From Diaphorobacter sp. HDW4B (GTDB taxonomy: Bacteria > Pseudomonadota > Gammaproteobacteria > Burkholderiales > Burkholderiaceae_C): DNA of 64,000 bases. The translations under genes and the position numbers were made by a program. Of the stretch, positions 31,364 through 39,441 are shown in pieces. Position 1 is the stretch's first letter; every line of letters begins with the position of its first letter. Under the pieces are notes generated by a model that searched no databases, was not told the origin of the DNA, and was given only the letters and a program-made list of their open reading frames with translations. The stretch is from positions 4,028,001 to 4,092,000 of the forward strand of contig NZ_CP049905.1 of the NCBI RefSeq assembly GCF_011305535.1, given 5' to 3'.

Positions 31364-32700
31364 CAGATCGCCAGGAAGTCGCTGAACTTGCTGCGTGCCC
31401 AGGCGAAGTCTTCCTTCACCAGATCATGCGTGCGCACGTCCATGTCGATCTGCGTCTGGATGACCTTGCCGGTCGCATCGACTTCGTATTCGAACTTCAC
31501 CGAAATCTCTTCCTGCGGGTCGCCGTTGACCATCATGTAGCAGAGGTTGTCGGGCAGCAGCAGGCTGACTTCCTTGCCCGCCACGCGCTCGGCGATGTTC
31601 TTGGCCACGATGCGGCCGATGTAGTTGGCCACGTGGCCGCTCTTGGGATAGTGGCCGAACTGGTCGGAGATCGTGCCCATCAGGTCGCCCACGAAGTAGA
31701 CGTTCTCGTCCGTGCGTGCGTTGAACAGGCGCGGGTGCATGTCGGCCCAGCCGGTGGGCTTGCCATCGGGTGTCTTGCCGATGAGATCGGCATGCCAGAC
31801 CATTTCTGCGGCCTGATGCGGAGGCATGAGGATGGCGTCGTCGAATTTGAATTCGCCCGCAGCGGTCTTGATCTTCTTGTTGAACGGATCGACCTCCTGC
31901 ACGCGCGCGTTGGGCACGTGCGTGATGATGTCGGGATACAGCTCGTCGAAGGCCTGCTTGTAGCCCACACCGATGGGCGCGATCTTCGGCTTGGGATCGA
32001 GGATGAGGATCTTGCCGGGGATCTTGTTCTTCTTGATGTGCCAGGCGATCAGGCAGGCGCGCTCGTAGGGCGAGGGCGGGCAGCGGTGCGGTGGCGGGGG
32101 CAGCGTCATCACCAGTGTGCCGCCCTTGAAGTCTTTGACCTTCTGCTTGAGCGCGAACATTTCCTGATTGGGAATGTAGGCGTTGGGGAAGTGCTTGCGC
32201 GTGTAGTCGATGGCGCGTTGGTCGTTGCCGAACCAGGCTTCGTAGTCGTTGCGGATGCCGCCCGAGAGAATCAGGTAGTCGTAGTCGATCACGCCGAGCG
32301 AGGTGCGCACCAGTTTCTTGTCGCGCTCGAAACCGTTGACTTCGCACTGCAGCAGCTTGTAGCCGTACTTGTTGGCGGGGCGCAGCATGTCGTGGTTCAC
32401 GAAGTCGGTGTTCACCACGTCGATCAGCCACTTGTTGCTCATGGGGCCGGACCAGAACGTCGGGTTGCGCTCCAGCAGGATGACGTCGGAGTTGGGAATC
32501 AGCTCGCGCAGATAGCGTGCAGCGGTCATCCCGCCCCAGCCACCGCCGCAGATCACGATGCGCGGGCCCTTGCCTTCGCGCGGCAGGATGCGCGATTGCG
32601 GCGTGATGATGCTGGGCGCGGCCATGGCAAGGCCCGGTGCGGCAGCGGCGGCACCCAGCGCAAGCGCCGATGGAGTGATGAGGAAATTGCGACGTTTCAT
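31363..32700 (-). CDS. FccB-like flavocytochrome c flavoprotein paralog lacking the covalent-FAD cysteine
   Basis: 445-residue periplasmic flavoprotein with TAT signal (MKRRNFLITPSALALG). FAD motif VICGGGWGGMTAARYL at about residues 49-64. The redox disulfide cysteines of the family are kept: HRCPPSPYERA and NLCYMMV. Where sulfide dehydrogenases have the Cys that binds FAD covalently, this protein reads FWSGPMSN with Gly85. It probably binds FAD non-covalently or acts on another substrate. Starts with AGGAGG eight bases before ATG; 29 bases after the permease gene, one-base overlap with soxY. Only distantly like its paralog at 33776. Confidence 0.9.
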   Translation of the reverse strand: MKRRNFLITPSALALGAAAAAPGLAMAAPSIITPQSRILPREGKGPRIVICGGGWGGMTAARYLRELIPNSDVILLERNPTFWSGPMSNKWLIDVVNTDFVNHDMLRPANKYGYKLLQCEVNGFERDKKLVRTSLGVIDYDYLILSGGIRNDYEAWFGNDQRAIDYTRKHFPNAYIPNQEMFALKQKVKDFKGGTLVMTLPPPPHRCPPSPYERACLIAWHIKKNKIPGKILILDPKPKIAPIGVGYKQAFDELYPDIITHVPNARVQEVDPFNKKIKTAAGEFKFDDAILMPPHQAAEMVWHADLIGKTPDGKPTGWADMHPRLFNARTDENVYFVGDLMGTISDQFGHYPKSGHVANYIGRIVAKNIAERVAGKEVSLLLPDNLCYMMVNGDPQEEISVKFEYEVDATGKVIQTQIDMDVRTHDLVKEDFAWARSKFSDFLAI

Positions 32701-32729
32701 TTTTGAAGTCCTCCTGAGTTGAGCGGGAT

Positions 32730-33776
32730 TTAGTCTGAATGTCTGGTTTGAAACGGGAGCGTTGCGAGCGCGCCCACCACGATGCCGGTGACGGCGGGCA
32801 GGCTGGCGAACGCAAGCGTGGACAGTCCGCTGAGCCCTTGGCCGATGGTGCAGCCCACGGCCAGCACGCCGCCAAAGCCCATGAGCAGTCCGCCCATGGC
32901 CGATGCGATCATGCGCGAAGGGCTGTCGAAACCTTCCCAGCGTGCGGTGCGCGTGATTTGCGCCATCGCGAACGCGCCCACCAGCGTGCCCACGACCATG
33001 GCGGGACCGAAGGCCAATTCACGGCCCACGGCGGTTTGCAAATACAGCAGACCTTCTGCCACCGGCCCGATGAAGCTCAGCGAGGTGAGCGGCACGGGCT
33101 CGAACGATTCGAAGTTGAAGTACGAAGTGACCCACCAGCATGCGGCCACCAAGGCACCGATGACGAGGGCGGCGGTCCATTGCGATGCGCTCTTGCGCAG
33201 CTCGGGTTTCCAGAGCGCGTAGGCCAGCAATGCGATCACGGGCAGACCTGTGGCGATCACCAGAGTCGCCACGGGTGACAGGCCATGGACGAGCAGACGC
33301 GCGGGCAATGTGGCGTGCTCCAGCGAGAGGGCTCCGGTGCTCACCAGCGACTGACGCACTGGCGCAAGCACGCCCGTGAGCGTGGCTTGCGCAGCCAGCC
33401 CCAGGCACAGCAGTGTGACGAGCGAGCGCAGATTGCCGCCTGCCAGCAGCACGAGCGAACGCGCTCCGCAACTGCGGGCGAGCGTCATGCCGCAGCCGAA
33501 AAGCAGCCCCCCGAACAATACGGCGGGCCACGAAAAACTGCTGCGCACGACTTGTGCCGTGGTCAGATCGATCTGCTTGTTGAACGCGAGCCACTGCGAT
33601 GCGAGCAGCGCCACGGCCAATGCCAACGCAAAGGCTTGCAACGCGGGTGCGCCGCTGCGCTGATCGTTGTCCAGACCCAGCGATTGGCGCAGTCCGCGCA
33701 GCAGACAAAAACGTCCGAGACGCGCTGCTGCACCGAACACGCAGCCGATCAGAAAACCAGCCCAAAGCAATGTCAT
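32730..33776 (-). CDS. YeeE/YedE-family permease (TsuA-like, thiosulfate uptake)
   Basis: 348-residue inner-membrane protein with about nine helices. The two conserved cysteine helices of the family are present: LFGCGMTLARSCGARSLVLL and LAVGCTIGQGLSGLST, where Cys thiols relay thiosulfate in TsuA. ATG shares one base with the flavoprotein stop upstream (TGATG). Embedded in the sulfur operon, so import or export of a sulfur compound is likely. Whether it moves thiosulfate or selenium/sulfide species cannot be told. Confidence 0.9.
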   Translation of the reverse strand: MTLLWAGFLIGCVFGAAARLGRFCLLRGLRQSLGLDNDQRSGAPALQAFALALAVALLASQWLAFNKQIDLTTAQVVRSSFSWPAVLFGGLLFGCGMTLARSCGARSLVLLAGGNLRSLVTLLCLGLAAQATLTGVLAPVRQSLVSTGALSLEHATLPARLLVHGLSPVATLVIATGLPVIALLAYALWKPELRKSASQWTAALVIGALVAACWWVTSYFNFESFEPVPLTSLSFIGPVAEGLLYLQTAVGRELAFGPAMVVGTLVGAFAMAQITRTARWEGFDSPSRMIASAMGGLLMGFGGVLAVGCTIGQGLSGLSTLAFASLPAVTGIVVGALATLPFQTRHSD

Positions 33777-35056
33777 CAGTGTCCCCAGATGTCTGCGCTG
33801 ATGGCGGAATACCAGGCCGCACCGTAACGTGCCTCGGCGGCTCGGAAGGTGGCGTTGGCGTCCATTGGACTCACGCCGCCGGAGTCGGGAACTTCGATCA
33901 GCTTGCCTTCCTTCGCGCGGTAAACGCCTGCAACCGAGATGCCGTAGTCGGTGCCGACCAGGCTGTAGCAGGTGTTGGCGTAGACGGCTTGTGGCAGTGG
34001 CCTGCTGACCAGTTCGGTGGCGATGGCCGCTGCCGCGATTTTGCCCTGCGTGTTGGCCGCAAAGCCGGACTTGGGCATGGGCGCGGCAATCGTCGCATCG
34101 CCCAGCACGTGGATGTTTTTGACGAGCTTGGACTCGAAGGTTTCTGCCTTGATCGGCACCCAGCCGCTGGCATCGGCAACGCCTGCGCGCTCGGCGATGA
34201 AGCCTGCCTTTTGTGGCGGAATCACGTTGAGCACATGGGCCTTGTGGCGCGTGCCGAAGTTGGTTTCCACCTCCAGCTTGTCTGCGTCGATGCGCGTGAC
34301 GAGGCCGTCATCGGCGAGGCCCACCCATTCGATCATGTCACCGTAGAGCGCTTTCCAGCCTTGCTGGAACAGGCTCTTTTTCGAGAAGTTGTCCTTGGCG
34401 TCCAGCAGCAGAATTTTCGATCTGGGTTTGTACTGTTTGAAGTAGTGCGCCACCATCGCCGCGCGTTCATAGGGGCCGGGTGGGCAGCGGAACGGGTTGT
34501 CGGGAATCGTCATCACGAAGGTGCCGCCGTCCTCCATCGCCTCCATCTGCTTGCGCAGCAGCAGCGTTTGCGGGCCGGCTTTCCATGCGTGCGGGGCTTT
34601 TTGTGCGGCGGCTTCGTCATAGCCTTGCAATGCGTTCCAGCGCATGTCCACGCCGGGCGAGAGCACAAGGCGATCCCATGTCAGCGTCTGGCCGTTCGAC
34701 AGGCGCACCGTGCGTGCCGATGCATCCACGTCGTCGGCGCGCGCGTGGATGATGTTGATGCCTGCCGCGCGCAGGTCATCAAAGCCGTGGCCGATGCTCT
34801 CCCATGTCCGCAGACCGGCGAGGTAGAGATTGGAAAACGGGCAGGTGTAGAAACGCTGTTCGGGCTCCACCAACGTGATGCGCAGGTCCGGTGCGTAGCG
34901 GCGCAGATAGCGCGCAGCGGTGGCTCCGCCAAAACCGCCGCCGACGATGACGACATGCGCAGATGCGGCCTGGGCGCGCACGAGGCCGGGCGCAGCCACG
35001 GTGGCTGCGCCTGCCAAGGCTTGCGAGAGGAGGGTGCGGCGCTGGATCATCGTCAT
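33776..35056 (-). CDS. fccB: Flavocytochrome c sulfide dehydrogenase flavoprotein (FccB/SoxF)
   Basis: 426-residue periplasmic FAD protein oxidising sulfide. RR-type signal (MTMIQRRTLLSQALAG), FAD motif VVIVGGGFGGATAARYL, and FYTCPFSNLYLAGLR, whose Cys72 matches the cysteine that carries FAD covalently in FccB. Disulfide cysteines are in FRCPPGPYERA and NTCYSLVGTDYG. The ATG at 35054-35056 follows AAGGAGAA and overlaps the cytochrome stop by one base; a TTG one codon upstream is less likely. The cytochrome c gene just before it is the expected electron acceptor. Confidence 0.93.
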   Translation of the reverse strand: MTMIQRRTLLSQALAGAATVAAPGLVRAQAASAHVVIVGGGFGGATAARYLRRYAPDLRITLVEPEQRFYTCPFSNLYLAGLRTWESIGHGFDDLRAAGINIIHARADDVDASARTVRLSNGQTLTWDRLVLSPGVDMRWNALQGYDEAAAQKAPHAWKAGPQTLLLRKQMEAMEDGGTFVMTIPDNPFRCPPGPYERAAMVAHYFKQYKPRSKILLLDAKDNFSKKSLFQQGWKALYGDMIEWVGLADDGLVTRIDADKLEVETNFGTRHKAHVLNVIPPQKAGFIAERAGVADASGWVPIKAETFESKLVKNIHVLGDATIAAPMPKSGFAANTQGKIAAAAIATELVSRPLPQAVYANTCYSLVGTDYGISVAGVYRAKEGKLIEVPDSGGVSPMDANATFRAAEARYGAAWYSAISADIWGH

Positions 35057-35391
35057 CAACGCTTCTCCTTGTGGGTTGCCGAAGAAGCTGCAAACCAGTC
35101 GGCGAGCGCGTGGATCTCCTCGTCTGCGTAGCCTTTCATCAGGCGCGTCATCACGGTGGCGTCAGCCGCCTTGCCGGCCTTGAAATCGAGCATGCGCTGC
35201 GTGAGATGGGCTGCCTGCGAGCCGCGCAGCGAAGGGATCTCGCTGCCCGAGCGGCCATCCGGGCCGTGACAACTGGCGCAGGACGCGGCCAGCGCAGCCA
35301 CGTCCTGTGGGCTGAGGTTGGGGGCGGCCTGTGCGATCTGCGTGCCAAGCGATGTGGCAAGCAGCAAGGAAAAAAGAGGGAATCGTGGCAT
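35056..35391 (-). CDS. Periplasmic monoheme cytochrome c (FccA/SoxE-like)
   Basis: 111 residues with signal peptide (MPRFPLFSLLLATSLGTQIA, cut near AQAAP). One heme site CASCH (C38, C41, H42) with axial Met in ATVMTRLMKGYADEEI. Size and YADEEIHALADWFA helix fit class I cytochrome c553/c4-half proteins. First gene of the sulfur operon with AGGAGA upstream, and coupled to fccB, so it is the likely electron partner of the sulfide dehydrogenase. A canonical FccA is larger (diheme), so this would be the short form. Confidence 0.9.
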   Translation of the reverse strand: MPRFPLFSLLLATSLGTQIAQAAPNLSPQDVAALAASCASCHGPDGRSGSEIPSLRGSQAAHLTQRMLDFKAGKAADATVMTRLMKGYADEEIHALADWFAASSATHKEKR

Positions 35392-35525
35392 GGGGTCTCC
35401 TGAATGTGCAGGAGCGTGCCTGGCGGGCGCGACGACGACGGTCGGCGCGGACTCTCAGCCGACACGCGGCACAAACAGAGTGGGTTGGTTCGGGAGATTC
35501 TAGGGAGTGCCCGCGCTCGGGGCGC

Positions 35526-35546
35526 ATTCAATAGTTGACCCTGAAT
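35526..35546. promoter_or_regulatory. Inverted repeat upstream of the sulfur operon, in a 333-base divergent gap
   Basis: ATTCA-N11-TGAAT, 135 bases before the cytochrome c gene. The gap 35392-35724 has no gene. It also contains a GGGGC/GCCCC stem at 35640-35666 and the Fur-like site noted separately. The repeat is the best candidate for a sulfur-responsive operator, but the arms are only five bases. Confidence 0.3.
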
Positions 35547-35685
35547 CCAGAGATTGCGGCAACGGGGCGAAGGTGCGGCGACAGCTCGGCAAGAGGTCCC
35601 GCGCAACGCAACCAACGCATGCACTACCGATGTGCAGTGAAGGGGCACTGGCCTAAAAAGCCCCTTTCTGAGCCGCTCTCTTTTA

Positions 35686-35706
35686 GAATGAGAATTAAAA
35701 CCATTC
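35686..35706. promoter_or_regulatory. Fur-like box upstream of feoA
   Basis: GAATG...CATTC arms around an AT-rich centre (AGAATTAAAAC), 18 bases before the feoA start. Composition and 21-base length fit Fur boxes (GAT/AAT repeats), and the regulated gene is a ferrous iron transporter. Confidence 0.5.
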
Positions 35707-35724
35707 AGGACCCTTCAAGAAGAC

Positions 35725-36039
35725 ATGCGAGTACAGCCACAAGAATCAAGCGGACAGCCACTTTCCAGCGGTTTGGCGACTTCTGCCGCCATCGCTCTGG
35801 ATGCGCTTGAGCGCCATCGGGATGCCATCGTCGTGAGCCTCAAGCCCGCAAGCAGCGAGCAGGAACAGTCGCTTGTGCTGCGTCTCATGGAGATCGGTTT
35901 TCTGCCCGGTGAAATGGTGCGTGTGCTGGCCACAGGCTTTCCCGGTGCCGATCCGCTGGCGATTCGCGTGGGGCAGGCCACGTTCGCGCTGCGCCGCGAC
36001 GAGGCCGTGTTTGTGCTGGTGCAGCCAGCCAAGTTGTGA
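35725..36039 (+). CDS. feoA: Ferrous iron transport protein A
   Basis: 104-residue cytoplasmic SH3-like protein of the Feo system. The FeoA core is LVLRLMEIGFLPGEMVRVLA, then DPLAIRVGQATFALRRDEA and VFVLV, with an N-terminal extension of about 35 residues that is unusual for FeoA (typically 75-85 residues). It interacts with FeoB and is required for activity. Starts at ATG 35725 18 bases after a Fur-like palindrome. feoB follows after 51 bases. Confidence 0.93.
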   Translation: MRVQPQESSGQPLSSGLATSAAIALDALERHRDAIVVSLKPASSEQEQSLVLRLMEIGFLPGEMVRVLATGFPGADPLAIRVGQATFALRRDEAVFVLVQPAKL

Positions 36040-36090
36040 CGTCATGAAGAAGACCACAACGAACAAGCAGGACAAGAGGGCAAGAACTCA

Positions 36091-37995
36091 ATGACGAACA
36101 GCGCAAGCAATCAACCACAGGCTTCCGGCGGCGGCGCGCTGCATGTGGCGCTGCTGGGCAATCCCAACTGCGGCAAGACGGCACTTTTCAACTTGATGAC
36201 CGGCGCGCGCCAGAAGGTGGCGAACTACGCGGGCGTGACCGTGGAGCGCAAGGAAGGCTGGTTCACCACGCCGGGCGGCAAGCGCGTGCGCATGCTCGAC
36301 CTGCCGGGCGCCTATAGCCTGCACGCGCAGAGCATGGACGAAGCCGTCACGCGCGATGTGCTGCTCGGTCGTCGTGCGGGCGAGCCGTTGCCCGAGCTGG
36401 TGGCCTGTGTGACCGATGCGACCCACCTGCGACTGAATCTGCGCCTGGTGCTGGAAGCGCGCAATCTCGGCCTGCCGATGGTGCTGGTGCTCAACATGAG
36501 CGACATGGCCAGAAAGCAGGGCATCCAGATCGACGAAGCCGTGCTGTCGCGCGAGCTGGGCGTGCCGGTGATTTCCACCGTTGCGGTCAAGGCCGATGGC
36601 GCGCAGGAACTGCTCAAGTGGATCGATGCCGATCAGCTGAAAAAAGCCATTCCCGCGAAGAAGGAAGAGTTCAAGGGCGATGCGCAGCAACGCGTGCTCG
36701 ATCTCCATGACGAGGTGCGCCGCATTCTCGATCTGGCCGTGAAAGCGCCTGCGGTGCAACTCGCGCGTGACGACAAGATCGACGCCATCGTGCTGCACCC
36801 CGTGTGGGGCTTGGTGCTGCTGGCGGCTTTGCTGTTCCTGATTTTCCAGGCCGTGTTTGCGTGGGCGGCGGTGCCGATGGACTTCATCGACGCGACCACC
36901 GCATCGACCGCCGAATGGCTGAACGGACACATGGCCGATGGCCCGCTGCGCAGTCTGCTGGCCGATGGCGTGATTGCCGGTGCCGGTGGCGTGATCGTGT
37001 TCCTGCCGCAGATTCTGATCCTGTTCTTCTTCATTCTGGTGCTGGAAGATTCGGGCTACCTGCCGCGCGCCGCGTTCCTGCTGGATCGCGTGATGGGCAC
37101 AGTGGGGCTGTCGGGCCGTTCGTTCATTCCGCTGCTCTCCAGCTTCGCCTGCGCGATTCCCGGCGTGATGGCCGCGCGCTCGATTCCAAGTTGGCGTGAC
37201 CGTCTGGTGACCATCATGATTGCGCCGCTGATGACCTGCTCGGCGCGACTGCCGGTGTATGCGCTGCTGATCGGCGCGTTCATTCCCGAGCGCACGATTG
37301 GCGGGATTTTCAATCTGCAGGGTCTGGTGCTGTTCGGTCTCTACATTGCCGGCATCGTGAGCGCCATGGCGGTGGCCTATGTCGCCAAGCGCTTCGGTGT
37401 GCGCCAAGGCCGTGCCGCGCTGATGATGGAGCTGCCCGCGTATCGCTGGCCCAGCATCCGCAGCCTGATTCTGGGCTTGTACGAACGCGCGGTGATCTTC
37501 CTGAAGCGCGTGGGCGGCATCATTCTGGCGCTGACCATCGTGCTGTGGTTCCTGTCCTCGTTCCCCGGTGCTCCCGATGGCGCGACGGAACCCGCGATCA
37601 CCTACAGCCTGGCTGGCCGCATCGGCGAAGCGATGGCGCTGGTGTTTGCGCCGATCGGTTTCAACTGGCAGATCTGCATTGCGCTGGTGCCCGGCATGGC
37701 CGCGCGTGAAGTGGCGGTGAGCGCACTGGGTACGGTGTACGCGCTGTCCGCATCGGGCGACGATACCGCCGCCCAGCTCGGCCCGCTGATCGCAAGCCAG
37801 TGGTCGTTGGCCACGGCGCTGTCGCTGCTGACCTGGTTCATTTTCGCCCCGCAATGTCTGGCCACGCTGGCCACCGTGCGCCGCGAGACCAACAGCTGGA
37901 AATACGTGGCGATCATGGCAGCCTACCTGTTCGGGCTGGCCTACATCGCCTGCTTTATCGTGTATCACGGCGCGGTGGCATTGGGCTGGGGTTGA
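36091..37995 (+). CDS. feoB: Ferrous iron transporter B
   Basis: 634-residue GTP-dependent Fe2+ transporter. N-terminal G domain: G1 GNPNCGKTALFN, G2/G3 region GVTVERKEGWF and DLPGAYSL, G4 NMSD. The membrane part shows two Gate-type segments with conserved cysteines in FACAIPGVMAARSIPSW and FAPQCLATLATVRRET. It is shorter than the ~770-residue E. coli form, as in many betaproteobacteria. ATG at 36091. Second gene of feoA-feoB-small membrane protein. Confidence 0.95.
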   Translation: MTNSASNQPQASGGGALHVALLGNPNCGKTALFNLMTGARQKVANYAGVTVERKEGWFTTPGGKRVRMLDLPGAYSLHAQSMDEAVTRDVLLGRRAGEPLPELVACVTDATHLRLNLRLVLEARNLGLPMVLVLNMSDMARKQGIQIDEAVLSRELGVPVISTVAVKADGAQELLKWIDADQLKKAIPAKKEEFKGDAQQRVLDLHDEVRRILDLAVKAPAVQLARDDKIDAIVLHPVWGLVLLAALLFLIFQAVFAWAAVPMDFIDATTASTAEWLNGHMADGPLRSLLADGVIAGAGGVIVFLPQILILFFFILVLEDSGYLPRAAFLLDRVMGTVGLSGRSFIPLLSSFACAIPGVMAARSIPSWRDRLVTIMIAPLMTCSARLPVYALLIGAFIPERTIGGIFNLQGLVLFGLYIAGIVSAMAVAYVAKRFGVRQGRAALMMELPAYRWPSIRSLILGLYERAVIFLKRVGGIILALTIVLWFLSSFPGAPDGATEPAITYSLAGRIGEAMALVFAPIGFNWQICIALVPGMAAREVAVSALGTVYALSASGDDTAAQLGPLIASQWSLATALSLLTWFIFAPQCLATLATVRRETNSWKYVAIMAAYLFGLAYIACFIVYHGAVALGWG

Positions 37996-38045
37996 TGCAT
38001 CCCCGCCTGCATGCCGTCGTTCTGTGTTGATTGGAGGTTAGTCGA

Positions 38046-38312
38046 ATGACTCAATCATTGGTTGTGGGGCTCATCGTCGTGGCGGCGGTGCTCTACGTGC
38101 TGTGGCGCTACATGCCGCAGAAATGGCGCAATCCGCTGGGCAGGATCAACCCGAAGCTCGCGCAGGTGTCAGGTTGCGGCAGCGGTTGCAGCAGTTGCGA
38201 CAGCACACCAGGCGCTGCCAAATCATGCGGTACGTCGGGCAGCGAGTTCTCGGACAGCAAGCCCGTGACGCTGCACGGAAACATCCGCAACCACATGGGT
38301 GATCAGCACTGA
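38046..38312 (+). CDS. FeoB-associated Cys-rich small membrane protein
   Basis: 88 residues. One N-terminal helix (LVVGLIVVAAVLYVLWRYMP, about 5-24), a basic linker, then a short cluster of cysteines SGCGSGCSSCDS and KSCGTSG. Five cysteines in 20 residues suggest metal handling, possibly iron delivery from FeoB. The usual FeoC winged helix is absent, so this protein may replace it. ATG 38046 follows TTGGAGG. It lies 50 bases after feoB and before a strong terminator, so it belongs to the feo operon. Confidence 0.82.
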   Translation: MTQSLVVGLIVVAAVLYVLWRYMPQKWRNPLGRINPKLAQVSGCGSGCSSCDSTPGAAKSCGTSGSEFSDSKPVTLHGNIRNHMGDQH

Positions 38313-38339
38313 GCGGCTGAGCTTGTTTGAACGCCAGAG

Positions 38340-38378
38340 ACGGCGCAACGTGCGATGAGCAGGTTGCGCCGTTTTCTT
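38340..38378 (+). terminator. Terminator of the feo operon
   Basis: ACGGCGCAAC / GTTGCGCCGT stem followed by TTTCTTTT. Confidence 0.9.
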
Positions 38379-38460
38379 TTGGCCCATGGCAGCGCATGCG
38401 CATGAGTTATTCGTTATTGCCGTTCGATGTGTTGGTGCCGTGTGCGCAACGGGCAAAGAA

Positions 38461-38491
38461 AAAGCCTGCAGCGCAAGGCGTGCAGGCTTTT
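38461..38491 (-). terminator. Terminator of argF
   Basis: AAAGCCTGCA / TGCAGGCTTT stem; on the minus strand it is followed by TTTTTCTTTG. About 27 bases past the argF stop. Confidence 0.88.
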
Positions 38492-38517
38492 GATGATGGT
38501 GCGATGGTCGCGTGCGA

Positions 38518-39441
38518 TCAGGCCGTGAGGCGGCCCAGCAGCAGGTATTCCATCAGCGCTTTTTGCGCGTGCATGCGGTTTTCCGCTTCATCCCAGACGA
38601 CGGACTGCGGACCATCGATCACGTCGGCCATGACTTCCTCGCCGCGGTGGGCGGGCAGGCAGTGCATGAAGAGGGCGTCGGGCTTCGCGGCGGCCATCAT
38701 GTCGGAATCGACGCACCAGTCGGCAAACGCCTTCATGCGCTTTTCGTTCTCGGCTTCGTAGCCCATGCTGGTCCACACGTCGGTGGTGACGAGGTCGGCG
38801 CCCTTGCAGGCTTCCATCGGATCGGCGAAGACCTTGTAGCAGCCTTCGCGTGGCTTGCGGCCGCCGAAGGCGAGCTTCTCGTCGACCTCGTAGCCGCTGG
38901 GCGTGCTGACGTGGACGGTGAAGTCCAGCAGTTCAGCGGCCTGCAGCCAGGTGTTGGCCATGTTGTTGCCGTCGCCCACCCAGGTGACCGTCTTGCCCGT
39001 GATTGAGCCGCGGTGCTCGATGAAGGTGAAGATGTCGGCCAGAATCTGGCAAGGGTGGAACTCGTTGGTCAGGCCGTTGATGACGGGCACGCGCGAGTTG
39101 GCGGCGAACAGCTCGATCTTGCTTTGCTCGAACGTGCGGATCATCACCAGATCGGTCATGCGGCTGATGACCTTGGCGCTGTCGTCGATCGGCTCGGAAC
39201 GGCCGAGCTGGCTGTCGCCCGTGGTCAGATGCACCACGCTGCCGCCGAGCTGGTACATGCCGGCCTCGAAGCTCACACGCGTGCGCGTGCTGGCCTTCTC
39301 GAAGATCATCGCCAGCGTGCGGTCGAGCAGCGGGTGGTACTTCTCGTAGCTCTTGAACTTGCCCTTGATGATGGCAGCGCGCGAGAACAGGTAGTTGTAC
39401 TCGTCCGCGGTGAAATCAGAGAACTGCAGGTAATGCTTCAT
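38518..39441 (-). CDS. argF: Ornithine carbamoyltransferase
   Basis: 307-residue cytoplasmic enzyme making citrulline from ornithine and carbamoyl phosphate. Carbamoyl-phosphate loop KASTRTRVSFE, then MYQLGGSVVHLTTGDSQLG, HPCQILADIFTF, VGDGNNMANTWLQAA, DVWTSMGYE, and the active-site MHCLPAHRGEEV. All key residues are present. Its ATG overlaps the argD stop by one base (TAATG), so argD-argF is an operon. Confidence 0.97.
   Translation of the reverse strand: MKHYLQFSDFTADEYNYLFSRAAIIKGKFKSYEKYHPLLDRTLAMIFEKASTRTRVSFEAGMYQLGGSVVHLTTGDSQLGRSEPIDDSAKVISRMTDLVMIRTFEQSKIELFAANSRVPVINGLTNEFHPCQILADIFTFIEHRGSITGKTVTWVGDGNNMANTWLQAAELLDFTVHVSTPSGYEVDEKLAFGGRKPREGCYKVFADPMEACKGADLVTTDVWTSMGYEAENEKRMKAFADWCVDSDMMAAAKPDALFMHCLPAHRGEEVMADVIDGPQSVVWDEAENRMHAQKALMEYLLLGRLTA

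Noticed and set aside
36088-37968. 626-residue frame opposite feoB
   Set aside because: Antisense shadow of a clear transporter gene, with His/Arg/Gln-rich composition.
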